Origin: Amnibacterium setariae
GTDB taxonomy: Bacteria; Actinomycetota; Actinomycetes; Actinomycetales; Microbacteriaceae
Assembly (NCBI RefSeq): GCF_003581425.1
Contig: NZ_QXTG01000001.1
Coordinates: 1,426,001 to 1,490,000, forward strand
Length of the DNA: 64,000 bases
Reading direction: 5' to 3'
Shown here one piece after another: positions 50,249-59,395 of the stretch; positions within the stretch are counted from its first letter, which is position 1, and each line of letters opens with the position of its first letter. The notes below the pieces were generated by a model that was not told the DNA's origin, made no database searches, and saw nothing but the letters and a program-made list of their open reading frames with translations. The position numbers were made by a program, and so were the translations under genes.

Positions 50249-53200
50249 GTGTACTCCGACCTCGACGTCGCCCGCATCACCGGCCCTGCCGGCTTCGCCC
50301 GGGCGGACCGGTACCAGAAGGAGGGCCGGGTCTCCGACGTGCGCTGGAGCACGGACCGGACCACCCTCACCGGGCGGGTGCGCGGCTCCGAGCACGCCCG
50401 GTACTCGGCGCGCGTGCGGCTCCGCCCGACCCCGGACGGCCCGGTGCCGATCTCGGGCCGGTGCGACTGCCCCGTCGGCGCGGACTGCAAGCACGTCGGC
50501 GCCGTGCTGCTCGAGGGGCGCCGCGGCGCACCGGCCGCGCCCGCGCCGACGGTCGCGGACGCACTCTGGCGGCGGACCCTCGACCCGATCCTCGACGGGC
50601 TCGACCCCGACGAGTCGAGCGCGGTGCTCGGCCTCGTGTTCGAGCTGCAGCAGTCCGACCTGCCGTGGACCGGCTCCCGGCGCACCGCGCCGCGGGAACG
50701 GCCCGCGATCGTCGGGGTGCGGCCCGTCCTGCTCGGGTCGAACGGCCGTTGGCGTCGGACCGGCGTCTCGTGGCGCACGATCACGAACGAGTGGTCCGTG
50801 CACGAGTACGACGACGCGCAGACCCGCGTGCTCCGCGAGCTGCACCGCCTGCTGACCGCCGGGCCGCCCTCGTTCGCCACCGAATCCTGGCTGCCCCTCG
50901 GCGGCGCGCGGACCACCGCGCTCTGGCCGCTGCTGAAGGAGGCGGAGGAGCACGGGATCGGCCTCGTCACCGGCGGGCGCGAGCAGGTGCCGCTGCAGGT
51001 CGCCGCCGCTCCGCTCACGCCGGCGGTCGACCTCGTCCGCACGGACGGCGGGCTGCGGCTCGCGCCGCTGCTCGCGCAGGGCGACGCGGCGACGGGCCCG
51101 GCCCTTCTGCCGCCGTTCTCGCTCATCGGCGACCCGGCGATCGGCGTCGCGACGTGGGAGCCGGGCGAGAGCCTGGCCGACGCGCGGATCGCGCTCGCGC
51201 CGTTCGCGGAGCCGCTGCAGCCCGCCGCCCACGCCTTCCTCCGCCTCCCCGACCCCATCGAGGTGCCGGCGGACGAGGAGCCGGACTTCCTCGCGCACCA
51301 CTACCGGAAGCTCGCGAGCGTGCTGCCGATCGTCAGCCGCGACGGCAGCTTCTCCCCGCCCGCGCGGCCGATCGCCGCGCTCGAGCTCGTGGTCGAGCAC
51401 GGGCCGGGCGGTGCCACCGGCCGCTGGTCGTGGCGGTACACCCTGCCCGGCGACGCGACGCCGCTGTCGCTCGGCAGCGACGAGGACTCGATCCGCGACC
51501 CGCTGCAGGAGCGCCGCATCGTCATCGCGCTGCGCGGCGCCGGCCTCGACGCGGCGCGCACCCCGGAGCTGATCGGGGCGCACGGCGAGCTGCGCGAGAC
51601 CTTCGCGGTGCACGGCATGGCCGCCGTCGCGTTCGGCCGCGACCTGCTGCCCGCGGTGCGGGCCGTGCCGGGCGTCACCGTGGTCGAGCGCGGCGAGCCG
51701 GTCGAGTACCGCGAGGCCGAGGAGGCGCCGGTCGTCGCGATCGGCACGCGCGCGATCGAGGGGAACCGCGACTGGTTCGACCTCGACATCGAGGTCCGGG
51801 TCGGCGGCGAGGTCGCGCCCCTCGGCGAGGTGTTCCTCGCCCTCGCGCGCGGGGACGACGCGATGGTGCTGCCGGGCGGCGTCTGGTTCCCGCTCGACGA
51901 CCCCGTGTTCGAGCGCCTCCGGGCGCTGATCGCCGAGGCCCGCGAGCTCACCGACGACCCGCGCGCCCCGCTGCGGATCTCGCGCTTCCAGGGCTCGCTC
52001 TGGGAGGACCTCGTCGCGCTCGGCGTCGTCGCCCGGCAGGCGGAGGCGTGGCGCCGCGCGGTCGAGCTGACCGAGGGCTTCGCCGCGGACGGGCACCTCG
52101 AGCAGCACCCCCTGCCCGCCGGGTTCACCGCGGAGCTCCGGCCGTACCAGCGGGAGGGCTACGACTGGCTCTCCTTCCTCTACGACAACCGGCTCGGCGG
52201 CGTGCTCGCCGACGACATGGGCCTCGGCAAGACAGTCCAGTCGCTCGCGATGATCGGCCGTGCCGTGCAGCAGGCGGAGGCCCGGGGCGAGGCGCGGCCC
52301 CGCTTCCTCGTCGTCGCCCCGACCTCGGTCGTGCCGAACTGGATCGCGGAGACGAACCGGTTCCTGCCGGACCTCGAGGTCGTCGGGATCACGGAGACCG
52401 TGCGCAAGAGCCGGACCCCGCTGACGGAGACCATCGGGGACGCCGACATCGTCGTCACCTCCTACGCGCTGCTCCGGCTCGACACCGCGTCGTACGCGGG
52501 CGTCACGTGGGCCGGCATGCTGCTCGACGAGGCCCAGTTCGCGAAGAACCGGCACTCCACGACCTACCAGCGGATCCGCGCGATCGACGTGCCGTTCCGG
52601 CTCGCGATCACGGGCACCCCGCTCGAGAACGACCTCATGGAGCTCTGGTCGATCCTCTCGATCGCCGCGCCCGGGCTCTTCCCGTCGCCGTCGGGCTTCC
52701 AGGACCACTACGCGAAGCCGATCGAGAAGGAGGGCGACCGGGAGCGCCTCGCCCAGCTGCAGCGCCGCATCCGGCCGCTGCTGCTGCGGCGCACGAAGGA
52801 GCTGGTCGCCTCCGACCTGCCGCCGAAGACCGAGCAGGTCATCGAGGTGGAGCTCGGGAAGAAGCAGCGCGCCGTCTACGACCGGCACCTCAACCGCGAG
52901 CGGCAGCGGGTGCTCGGCCTCATCGGGGAGTTCGACCGCAACCGGTTCACGATCTTCCGGGCCCTCACGACGCTGCGGCAGGTCGCGCTCGACGCGGCGC
53001 TCGTCGACGCGGCGAACGAGGGCGTGCCGTCGGCGAAGCTCGACCTGTTCGACGAGCTGCTCGAGAACGCGCTGGAGGAGCACCACCGCGTGCTCGTCTT
53101 CAGCCAGTTCACCCGCCTCCTCGGCCGTGTGAAGGACCGGCTGGACGCCGCGGGCATCGGCTACGCGTACCTCGACGGGGCGACGCGCCGCCGCGGCGAG

Positions 53201-53536
53201 GCGATCGACCGCTTCCGCTCCGGCGAGGCGGACGTGTTCCTGATCTCGCTGAAGGCGGGCGGGTTCGGGCTGAACCTCGCCGAGGCCGACTACTGCATCC
53301 TGCTCGACCCGTGGTGGAACCCGGCGGCGGAGGCGCAGGCGGTCGACCGCGCCCACCGCATCGGGCAGCAGCGCCAGGTGATGGTCTACCGGCTCGTCGC
53401 GCGGGACACCATCGAGGAGAAGGTCATGGCCCTCAAGCAGTCGAAGCGGGAGCTGTTCGACGCCGTCATGGACGGGACCGGCGACGCGACCGCGTCGTCC
53501 CTCACCGCCGCGGACGTGCGCGAGCTGCTCGCCTGA
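50249..53536 (+). CDS. SNF2-family helicase with N-terminal SWIM zinc finger
   Basis: A 1095-residue helicase of the bacterial SWI2/SNF2 group. The SWIM finger C72-D-C74 ... C80-K-H82 lies near the N-terminus, followed by a large bacterial SNF2-associated region (to about residue 620) and the helicase core: DDMGLGKTVQSL (motif I), DEAQFAKNRHS (II), ITGTPLENDLMELW (III), and SLKAGGFGLNL plus DRAHRIGQQ (V, VI). Such proteins may remodel DNA-bound proteins or assist transcription and repair. GTG 50249 is chosen for its ribosome-binding site. It is convergent with the MFS gene, with only 7 bp between stop codons. Confidence 0.94.
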   Translation: MYSDLDVARITGPAGFARADRYQKEGRVSDVRWSTDRTTLTGRVRGSEHARYSARVRLRPTPDGPVPISGRCDCPVGADCKHVGAVLLEGRRGAPAAPAPTVADALWRRTLDPILDGLDPDESSAVLGLVFELQQSDLPWTGSRRTAPRERPAIVGVRPVLLGSNGRWRRTGVSWRTITNEWSVHEYDDAQTRVLRELHRLLTAGPPSFATESWLPLGGARTTALWPLLKEAEEHGIGLVTGGREQVPLQVAAAPLTPAVDLVRTDGGLRLAPLLAQGDAATGPALLPPFSLIGDPAIGVATWEPGESLADARIALAPFAEPLQPAAHAFLRLPDPIEVPADEEPDFLAHHYRKLASVLPIVSRDGSFSPPARPIAALELVVEHGPGGATGRWSWRYTLPGDATPLSLGSDEDSIRDPLQERRIVIALRGAGLDAARTPELIGAHGELRETFAVHGMAAVAFGRDLLPAVRAVPGVTVVERGEPVEYREAEEAPVVAIGTRAIEGNRDWFDLDIEVRVGGEVAPLGEVFLALARGDDAMVLPGGVWFPLDDPVFERLRALIAEARELTDDPRAPLRISRFQGSLWEDLVALGVVARQAEAWRRAVELTEGFAADGHLEQHPLPAGFTAELRPYQREGYDWLSFLYDNRLGGVLADDMGLGKTVQSLAMIGRAVQQAEARGEARPRFLVVAPTSVVPNWIAETNRFLPDLEVVGITETVRKSRTPLTETIGDADIVVTSYALLRLDTASYAGVTWAGMLLDEAQFAKNRHSTTYQRIRAIDVPFRLAITGTPLENDLMELWSILSIAAPGLFPSPSGFQDHYAKPIEKEGDRERLAQLQRRIRPLLLRRTKELVASDLPPKTEQVIEVELGKKQRAVYDRHLNRERQRVLGLIGEFDRNRFTIFRALTTLRQVALDAALVDAANEGVPSAKLDLFDELLENALEEHHRVLVFSQFTRLLGRVKDRLDAAGIGYAYLDGATRRRGEAIDRFRSGEADVFLISLKAGGFGLNLAEADYCILLDPWWNPAAEAQAVDRAHRIGQQRQVMVYRLVARDTIEEKVMALKQSKRELFDAVMDGTGDATASSLTAADVRELLA

Positions 53537-53543
53537 CCTCCGG

Positions 53544-54821
53544 TCAGCCGGCGTCGACCTCCGCCTCGACGCGCTCCGCGGTCGCCGCGGGGCCCGCGCC
53601 CTCGGCCGCCGCCCGCATCGCGCTCCTGCCCGACGGCACGAGCACGGCGACGGCGGTCACCAGGATCGCGAGCACGCCCGTCCCGACGAGCAGCGCCCGC
53701 ACGCCCGCCGCGTCCGCGATCGGGCCGAACGCGACCATGCCGAGCGGGAACGACAGCGCCATCACGATCGTGACGTAGCTGAACACGCGGCCCTGCTTCT
53801 CCGGCGGCACCGCCTCCTGCACGAGCGTCATGAACGGCGCGGAGAAGAGCGGGATCATCGCGCCGAACAGGAACATCAGCGCGTAGAAGACCCACAGCTC
53901 GGGCGCGAGGCCGAGGCCGAGCGAGAAGACGCCGAACCCGAACGACGACAGCACGATCATCCGGGTGCGGCTGCGCTTCGCGAGCAGGGTCGAGACGGCG
54001 ATGCCGCCGAGCAGCATCCCGATGCTGAAGGCGAGCTCGAGCACCGTCAGCAGCCAGACCTCGCCGCCCCACTCCTGCGCGATCAGCAGCGGCGTGACGA
54101 AGCTGGGGGAGCCGGTCAGCACGATGATCACCGCGAACAGGATCATCAGCCACCGGATGAAGGCGTGGTGCCAGATGAAGCGCGCGCCCTCGACCAGGTC
54201 CTCCCGGAACCCGGTCGTCTTCCCGGCGACCGCGTCGAGCGTCGGGACGGTGACGAGCAGCAGCACCCCGACGCCGAGCAGCGCGGTCACGACGTCGAGG
54301 AAGAACGTCGGCACGATGCCGAAGGCGCCGAAGAGCGCGCCCGCGACGGCGGGCGCGAGCAGCGCGAGGCCGGACTGGATCGTCTGGAACACGCCGTTGA
54401 TCCGCAGCAGCCGGTCCGCGGGCACGAGCTGGGGGATGACCGCCTGCACCGTCGGCTGCTGGAACCCGGCGCCCACCGACCGCACGGCGCACGCGACGAG
54501 GATCACCCACAGGTCGGTGACGCCGTTCAGCATCAGCACCGCGAGCCCGAGCGTCGCGAGCGCGGTGCTCGTGTCGCTCACGATGATCAGCGCCTTGCGG
54601 TTGACGCGGTCCGCGAAGGTGCCGCCGAAGATCGACACGACGCCCTGCGGCAGGAAGGCGGCGACCGCGTAGAGCGCCACGGCGATCGCCGACCGCGTCT
54701 GCAGCGTCACGTACCACATGACCGCGTACTGCACGACCATCGAGCCGAACAGCGAGATCGTCTGCCCGCCCAGGAACAGCGCCGTGTTCCGGCGCCAGCC
54801 CGCGGGCTCCACGGTGCTCAT
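53544..54821 (-). CDS. MFS efflux transporter
   Basis: A 425-residue major facilitator protein with about twelve helices. The loop after helix 2 carries GGTFADRVNRKALI (motif A), and the sequence is like the macrolide/multidrug Bmr-like MFS group (FLGGQTISLFGSMVVQYAVMWYV). ATG 54821 has GAGGAGGACCCGC upstream. It is divergent from a TetR gene 33 bp away, the classic arrangement of a drug-type exporter and its repressor. The substrate is unknown. Confidence 0.9.
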   Translation of the reverse strand: MSTVEPAGWRRNTALFLGGQTISLFGSMVVQYAVMWYVTLQTRSAIAVALYAVAAFLPQGVVSIFGGTFADRVNRKALIIVSDTSTALATLGLAVLMLNGVTDLWVILVACAVRSVGAGFQQPTVQAVIPQLVPADRLLRINGVFQTIQSGLALLAPAVAGALFGAFGIVPTFFLDVVTALLGVGVLLLVTVPTLDAVAGKTTGFREDLVEGARFIWHHAFIRWLMILFAVIIVLTGSPSFVTPLLIAQEWGGEVWLLTVLELAFSIGMLLGGIAVSTLLAKRSRTRMIVLSSFGFGVFSLGLGLAPELWVFYALMFLFGAMIPLFSAPFMTLVQEAVPPEKQGRVFSYVTIVMALSFPLGMVAFGPIADAAGVRALLVGTGVLAILVTAVAVLVPSGRSAMRAAAEGAGPAATAERVEAEVDAG

Positions 54822-54841
54822 GCGGGTCCTCCTCGTGTGTC

Positions 54842-54847
54842 TACGAT
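54842..54847 (+). promoter_or_regulatory. -10 box TACGAT for the TetR gene
   Basis: TACGAT lies 7 nt before the ATG at 54855. Both start codons and promoters share 33 bp with the divergent MFS gene, so TetR bound here would block both. Confidence 0.45.
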
Positions 54848-54854
54848 GCCGATG

Positions 54855-55538
54855 ATGGACTCCGATGTGAACGCTGTCCACCGCGACGAGGAGAGCGTGC
54901 CGGACGCCACCGACAGCGGGTCCGCACCGCGCCGCGCGTACCGGCACGGCGACCTCCGCAACGCGCTCGTCGAGGCCGGCCTGCGCCTCGCGGCGGGCGG
55001 CGGCCCGAACGCGGTGGTGCTGCGGGAGGCCACCCGGCAGGCGGGGGTCTCGCCGAACGCGGCCTACCGCCACTTCGCCGACCGGGAGGACCTGCTCGCC
55101 GCGGTCTCCCTGCGCTGCCTCGCCTTCGTCGCGTCCGAGATCGCGCGTGGGCTCGAGGGCGCCGACGGCCCGGACCGCAGCGGCGAGGCGGGCGCCCGGC
55201 TCGACGCCGTCGGCCGCGCCTACGTCCGGTTCGCCCTCCGCGAGCCCGGGCTGTTCCGCACCGCCTTCTCGGTCCACACCGATCCCGAGGCGGGGCGCGG
55301 CGCGGAGGGCGGCGGCCTCGGGCCGTTCGGGCTGCTGCTGCAGGTCCTCGACGACGCGGTGGCGTCCGGCGCGATGCCGCCCGAGCGGCGCCCCCACGCG
55401 GAGATCGCGGCGTGGTCGGCGGTGCACGGCCTGGCCGTGCTGCTGCTCGACGGGCCCCTGCGCTCCGTGCCCGAGGCGGCGCGGGACGCGCTGCTCGAGC
55501 GCACCCTCGCCACCGTCCGGGAGGGCCTGTTCGGCTGA
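54855..55538 (+). CDS. TetR-family transcriptional regulator
   Basis: A 227-residue TetR-type repressor. The helix-turn-helix is seen as TRQAGVSPNAAYRHFADREDLLAAV (the segment around residues 62-85) preceded by YRHGDLRNALVEAGLRLAA. The C-terminal ligand-binding domain includes a TetR_C-like FRTAFSVHTDPEAG region. ATG 54855 is chosen from several close starts because of the -10 box 7 nt upstream; GTG 54897 is an alternative. It very probably controls the divergent MFS exporter and itself. Confidence 0.9.
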   Translation: MDSDVNAVHRDEESVPDATDSGSAPRRAYRHGDLRNALVEAGLRLAAGGGPNAVVLREATRQAGVSPNAAYRHFADREDLLAAVSLRCLAFVASEIARGLEGADGPDRSGEAGARLDAVGRAYVRFALREPGLFRTAFSVHTDPEAGRGAEGGGLGPFGLLLQVLDDAVASGAMPPERRPHAEIAAWSAVHGLAVLLLDGPLRSVPEAARDALLERTLATVREGLFG

Positions 55539-55542
55539 CCCG

Positions 55543-56415
55543 TCAGCGCGAGCGGTCCGCCAGCACCTCCGCGAGCGTCGCCGTGCACAGCGCCGCGAAG
55601 GCCGGGTTCGTCCGCACGTAGTAGGGGATCGCGAGCACCGCCTGCTCGAGCGCGATGCCGCGCGCCCGCGCCCAGGTGCCGTCCTCGGGCGCGAGCCGCT
55701 CGCGGAACGCGGCCCGGTCGTCGCCGCGGAGGCACGACCAGGCCGGCACGAGGTCGTTCGCGGGGTCGCCGGCGCCCGCCCCGCCCCAGTCGAGGACGCC
55801 CGCGAGGCGCCCCGCCGACAGCACGAGGTTCGGCGGGAGGAGGTCCGCGTGGATCGCGACCGGGCGGCCGTCCCACGTGGGCGCGGCGAGCGCCGCCGCC
55901 CACGCCTCCCGCACGGCGCCGCGGTCGAACCCCGCCAGCCGGTCGATCGCGTCGCGCACCGAGGCGTCCGCGGCCGCGGCCGGCCGGCGGCCGGCACGGG
56001 GGAGCGGCCGCGGGTCGACGCCGCGCAGCGCTTCGACGACCGCGGCGAGGTCCTCGGCCGGCACCGCCCCCGCCGCCGCGGGCGCGCCGGGGACCCAGCG
56101 GACGATCGACCACGCGGCCTCGAACAGGCCGGCGACGGGCTCGCCGCGCACGACGGGCCCGGGCACCGGGACGGGCAGGGCGGGCGCGACGAGCGGCACC
56201 ACGAGGGCCTCCCGCGCCACGTCCGCGCCGCCCGCGGGCAGCCGCGGGAGGCGCACGGCGAGGTCGTCGCCGAGCCGGAAGACGCGGTTCACGGTGCCGA
56301 CGGCCCGGAGCGCGCGGACCGGCAGCGCGGCGAGGTCGGGCGCCTGCGCCGCGAGGAGCGCGGCGACGGTGCGCTCGTCCGCCGCGAGCTCGCCGTCGTG
56401 CAGATCCCCGTGCAT
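55543..56415 (-). CDS. Aminoglycoside phosphotransferase-fold kinase
   Basis: A 290-residue APH-family kinase. The Brenner motif is IHADLLPPNLVLS (about residue 190, HxDxxxxN) and the metal site DWGGAGAGDPANDL follows. The N-lobe NRVFRLGDDLAVRLPR has the ATP-binding lysine/arginine strand typical of the CapreoPh/FrK-like actinobacterial subgroup. These proteins mostly have unknown physiological substrates. TACGGT lies 6 nt before the ATG. It is convergent with TetR and divergent from the FUSC gene. Confidence 0.88.
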   Translation of the reverse strand: MHGDLHDGELAADERTVAALLAAQAPDLAALPVRALRAVGTVNRVFRLGDDLAVRLPRLPAGGADVAREALVVPLVAPALPVPVPGPVVRGEPVAGLFEAAWSIVRWVPGAPAAAGAVPAEDLAAVVEALRGVDPRPLPRAGRRPAAAADASVRDAIDRLAGFDRGAVREAWAAALAAPTWDGRPVAIHADLLPPNLVLSAGRLAGVLDWGGAGAGDPANDLVPAWSCLRGDDRAAFRERLAPEDGTWARARGIALEQAVLAIPYYVRTNPAFAALCTATLAEVLADRSR

Positions 56416-56421
56416 GCCGGG

Positions 56422-56427
56422 ACCGTA
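56422..56427 (-). promoter_or_regulatory. -10 box TACGGT for the phosphotransferase gene
   Basis: TACGGT on the minus strand lies 6 nt before the ATG at 56415, with no ribosome-binding site. Confidence 0.45.
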
Positions 56428-56457
56428 CCCGCAGCCCCCGCCGGGGACGATGGAGGG

Positions 56458-57534
56458 GTGGGGACGGACGGGGCGGAGGGCGCGGGCCGAGCGCGACGGC
56501 TGGTCGGCGCGGTCGTGCGGCCGTCGCCGAGCCCGCCGCGCCTCGGGATCGCGGTGCAGGCGGCCGTCGCGATGCTGCTCGCGGTCGGCGCGCCCGCCGT
56601 CGCGGGCCGCACCGACGTCGGGCTGCTCGCCTCCACCGGGGCCCTGTCCGCCCTCTACCTCTCCGCGCGCAGCCGTCGCGAGCGCGTGCGCCGCCTCCCG
56701 CTCGTGCAGCTCGGCCTCCTCGTCGCGACGGCGGCGGGCGCGGCGACGCGGGGCGACCCGGTCGCCGCCCCGATCGTGCTCGCGCTCGTCGCGGTCGCCG
56801 CCGTGGTGCTCGCGGTCGGCACGGCCGTCGGGCCGCCCGGCGCCCTCTTCCCGGTGCTCGTGACGGGCGTCGCGACGCGGCTGTGCGGTGCTCCCGAGCA
56901 CGGCGGTGCCGGCCTCGACCCGCTCCTCGTGCTCGGCTGCGCGGCGGGCGGCGCGGTCCTCGCCCTCCTCGTCGTCGTGGCGCCGCTCGCCGTCCCCGCC
57001 GTCCGGCGGCGCGACCGGGGACGTCCGGTCGCGCCGCTCCGCTTCGCGCTCGACCGCGGCGGCCGGGTCGTGGTGCTGCGGGTCGTCGCGGCCACCGCCG
57101 TGGCGGCCGTGCTGGCCGCCGTGCTCGGTCTCGACCGCGGCTACTGGGTCGTCGTCGCCGTGGTGGCCGTGCTCCAGTCGGGTCCGGGGCGACGGGTCTC
57201 CGGCATCCGCGCCGTCCACCGCACCCTCGGGACCGTGGTCGGCGCCGGGGTGTTCGTGCTCCTCGCGGCGCTCGTCGGCGCGCCCGCACCCGGCCTCGTG
57301 CTGGCCGTCGTGCTCGCGCTGCTCCAGCTCGGCACGGAGCTCGTCGTCGTCGCGCACTACGGCGCAGCGCTCGTGCTCATCACCCCGCTCGCGCTGCTCA
57401 TCGCCGAGGCGGGCTCGCCCGGGGACCCGTGGACGATCGCCGGCACCCGGGTGCTCGACACCGCGATCGGCTGCGCGATCGCGCTCGTCGTGCTCGCGGC
57501 CGATCGGCTGCTCGAGGGCCGACCGGTCGACTGA
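56458..57534 (+). CDS. FUSC-family membrane protein
   Basis: A 358-residue integral membrane protein of the fusaric-acid-resistance-like (FUSC/ArAE) family. It has two blocks of hydrophobic helices, with the second containing LGLDRGYWVVVAVVAVLQSGPG and IRAVHRTLGTVVGAG, the hallmark of the FUSC half-domain. Typical FUSC proteins are longer, so this is a compact actinobacterial form. The start is GTG 56458 within GACGATGGAGGGGTG, a 15-mer identical to that at truB. The transported compound, if any, is unknown. Confidence 0.85.
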   Translation: MGTDGAEGAGRARRLVGAVVRPSPSPPRLGIAVQAAVAMLLAVGAPAVAGRTDVGLLASTGALSALYLSARSRRERVRRLPLVQLGLLVATAAGAATRGDPVAAPIVLALVAVAAVVLAVGTAVGPPGALFPVLVTGVATRLCGAPEHGGAGLDPLLVLGCAAGGAVLALLVVVAPLAVPAVRRRDRGRPVAPLRFALDRGGRVVVLRVVAATAVAAVLAAVLGLDRGYWVVVAVVAVLQSGPGRRVSGIRAVHRTLGTVVGAGVFVLLAALVGAPAPGLVLAVVLALLQLGTELVVVAHYGAALVLITPLALLIAEAGSPGDPWTIAGTRVLDTAIGCAIALVVLAADRLLEGRPVD

Positions 57535-57558
57535 CCGGCCGGGCCCGCGAGCGGCGGG

Positions 57559-58407
57559 TCAGCCCGCGACGACGGTGCTCCGCTGCGCGCCGAGCCCGTC
57601 CACGCCGACCTCCACCACGTCGCCGTCGGCGAGGTAGGGGAAGCGGCCCGACATCGCGACGCCCTCCGGCGTACCGGTCAGCACGACGTCGCCGGGCTCC
57701 AGCCGCACGTAGCGGGAGAGGTCCGCGACGAGCGCAGCGACGGAGAAGACCATGTCGGCCGTCGACGAGTCCTGCCGCGGGTCGCCCGAGATGCGGCTCC
57801 AGATGCGCAGCGTCGTCGGGTCGACCTCGTCCGCCGGCACGAGCCACGGGCCGAGCGGGCAGAACGTCGGCGCGGTCTTGCCCTTCGACCACTGGCCGCC
57901 GGACTCCGCGCGCTGCCAGGTGCGCTCGGACACGTCGTTCCCGACCAGGTACCCGGCGACGTGGCGGAGGGCGTCCTCCTCCTCCACCTGCCAGGCGGCG
58001 GTGCCGATCACGACGCCGAGCTCGACCTCCCAGTCGAGCGACTCGGCGCCCGCGGGCCGCACGATGTCGTCGTAGGGCCCGACGACGGTGTTCGGGTGCT
58101 TGAAGAACAGGATCGGGTGCGTGGGCGGGGCGCTGCCGGACTCGGCCGCGTGGGCGGCGTAGTTCTGGCCGATGCAGAGGATCGCGCCCGGCCGGGCGAC
58201 CGGCGCGCCGACGCGGAGGTCGTCGGCGTCGGGCAGCTCCGAGAGCCGCCCCTCCGCGAGCGCGCGGCGGGCGCGGTCGAGGCCGCCGTCGGCGAGGAAG
58301 GCGGCGTCGACGTCGCCCGTGAGGGGTGCGAGGTCGTAGGTTCGGCCGTCGGCGAGGAGTGCAGGGCGTTCGGCGCCCGCTGCACCGAGACGGAGGAAGG
58401 CGGTCAC
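57559..58407 (-). CDS. Fumarylacetoacetate hydrolase family protein
   Basis: A 282-residue FAH-superfamily hydrolase/isomerase. The catalytic core has the GQNYAAHAAESG start of the domain (about residue 78), the metal-binding Glu pair in LDWEVELGVVIG, and the later GNDVSERTWQ and VVLTGTPEGVAMS motifs. Members cleave or decarboxylate 2-oxo acids in aromatic or sugar degradation. The GTG at 58407 follows TAGCGT by 7 nt. Its pathway partners are not nearby. It is divergent from the ferritin-like pair. Confidence 0.92.
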   Translation of the reverse strand: MTAFLRLGAAGAERPALLADGRTYDLAPLTGDVDAAFLADGGLDRARRALAEGRLSELPDADDLRVGAPVARPGAILCIGQNYAAHAAESGSAPPTHPILFFKHPNTVVGPYDDIVRPAGAESLDWEVELGVVIGTAAWQVEEEDALRHVAGYLVGNDVSERTWQRAESGGQWSKGKTAPTFCPLGPWLVPADEVDPTTLRIWSRISGDPRQDSSTADMVFSVAALVADLSRYVRLEPGDVVLTGTPEGVAMSGRFPYLADGDVVEVGVDGLGAQRSTVVAG

Positions 58408-58414
58408 ATGGGGA

Positions 58415-58420
58415 ACGCTA
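58415..58420 (-). promoter_or_regulatory. -10 box TAGCGT for the FAH-family gene
   Basis: TAGCGT on the minus strand lies 7 nt before the GTG at 58407. No ribosome-binding site is present. Confidence 0.45.
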
Positions 58421-58530
58421 GCCCGGGCGCCCGTCCGTCGGCCGAGCGGCTCCGAACACCCCCTCGGAGGGAAGCCCCTTCAACCACATCTGGGGTGCGA
58501 TCCGCAAGCCCTGGAACGCACAGGAACGGA

Positions 58531-58536
58531 TAGTCT
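58531..58536 (+). promoter_or_regulatory. -10 box TAGTCT for the ferritin-like operon
   Basis: TAGTCT lies 7 nt before the ATG at 58544, without a Shine-Dalgarno sequence. The upstream region is slightly less GC-rich than its surroundings. Confidence 0.5.
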
Positions 58537-58543
58537 TCGGCCG

Positions 58544-59386
58544 ATGAGCACCGCCCGATTCGACGTCGCCGCCTACGTGCGGCAGCCGTCCGGACCCATG
58601 CGCGAGACCCTCACGGGTCTCGGCGCCGCGCTGCCCGCCGACCTCGCCGACGCGCTGCGCTACGTCCAGCGCCGCGCGCAGGGCACCGGCTCCTGGCTCG
58701 CCCGCGTGCTCGTCACCGCGACCCACAAGGACGCCAGGATCACCGCGTTCCTCTCCACCTGGGCCTACGAGGCGCACTGGTTCGGCGACGCGCTCGCCGC
58801 GCTCGCCGGCGCGGGCCCCGTCCCCGCCATCCGCCGCGGGATCGCCGCCACCGTGCGCGACCGCTTCGGGCCGCTCTGGGAGGCCGTCGTGGCGAACCTC
58901 CACGGCCGCGCCCTCACGGGCGTGCAGATGACGGAGCGCCTCGTCGACGCCTGGATCGTCGACGCCATGCTCGAGCGCGCGCAGCACCTCGCGCCCGCCG
59001 CCGTCGCCGCCGACCTCGCCCGGATCCGGGAGGGCATCGCCCGGCAGGCGCACTTCTTCGCGGAGACCGCGTCCGAGGCGCTGATGGGCTCGCGCGCCGC
59101 CCGCGTGCTCGCCCGCCGCCGCCTCGCCCGCCGCGCGTGGCCGATCGGCGCCGAGCGCGAGCCCGTCGCCGCGACCGCCGACGCCATCCGGACGCTGTTC
59201 GGCCCGGACGCCTCCTGGGCGGACGGCATCGACGCGCGGATCGACGCGCTGCCCGGCCTCGCCGGCCTGCACATCGCGCGCCGCACGAGCCGCAAACCGG
59301 GCCGCCGCCCGGTCCGAACCCCTCTCCGCAGCGTGCGAACCCGGCACGCGGCACCGGTCCCCGACGGGAAGGACGAGGCGCGCTAG
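58544..59386 (+). CDS. Ferritin-like paralog lacking the diiron ligands
   Basis: A 280-residue helical protein that aligns with the next gene: LPADLADALRYVQ, then LVTATHKDARITAFLSTW, and a shared C-terminal LPGLAGLHIA stretch. Of the six metal ligands seen in its neighbour (E45, E77, H80, E141, E171, H174) the equivalents here are A45, A77, F80, a tryptophan near 137, R167 and H170, so the diiron site is lost. A basic tail of about 35 residues (RKPGRRPVRTPLRSVRTRH) is added. It is probably a non-catalytic partner or a binding protein. It is 9 bp before the second gene. Confidence 0.78.
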   Translation: MSTARFDVAAYVRQPSGPMRETLTGLGAALPADLADALRYVQRRAQGTGSWLARVLVTATHKDARITAFLSTWAYEAHWFGDALAALAGAGPVPAIRRGIAATVRDRFGPLWEAVVANLHGRALTGVQMTERLVDAWIVDAMLERAQHLAPAAVAADLARIREGIARQAHFFAETASEALMGSRAARVLARRRLARRAWPIGAEREPVAATADAIRTLFGPDASWADGIDARIDALPGLAGLHIARRTSRKPGRRPVRTPLRSVRTRHAAPVPDGKDEAR

Positions 59387-59395
59387 CGCCGCACC

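Noticed and set aside
55543-56415. Aminoglycoside resistance gene
   Set aside because: Only the general APH kinase fold is visible; most such chromosomal actinobacterial proteins have unrelated substrates.
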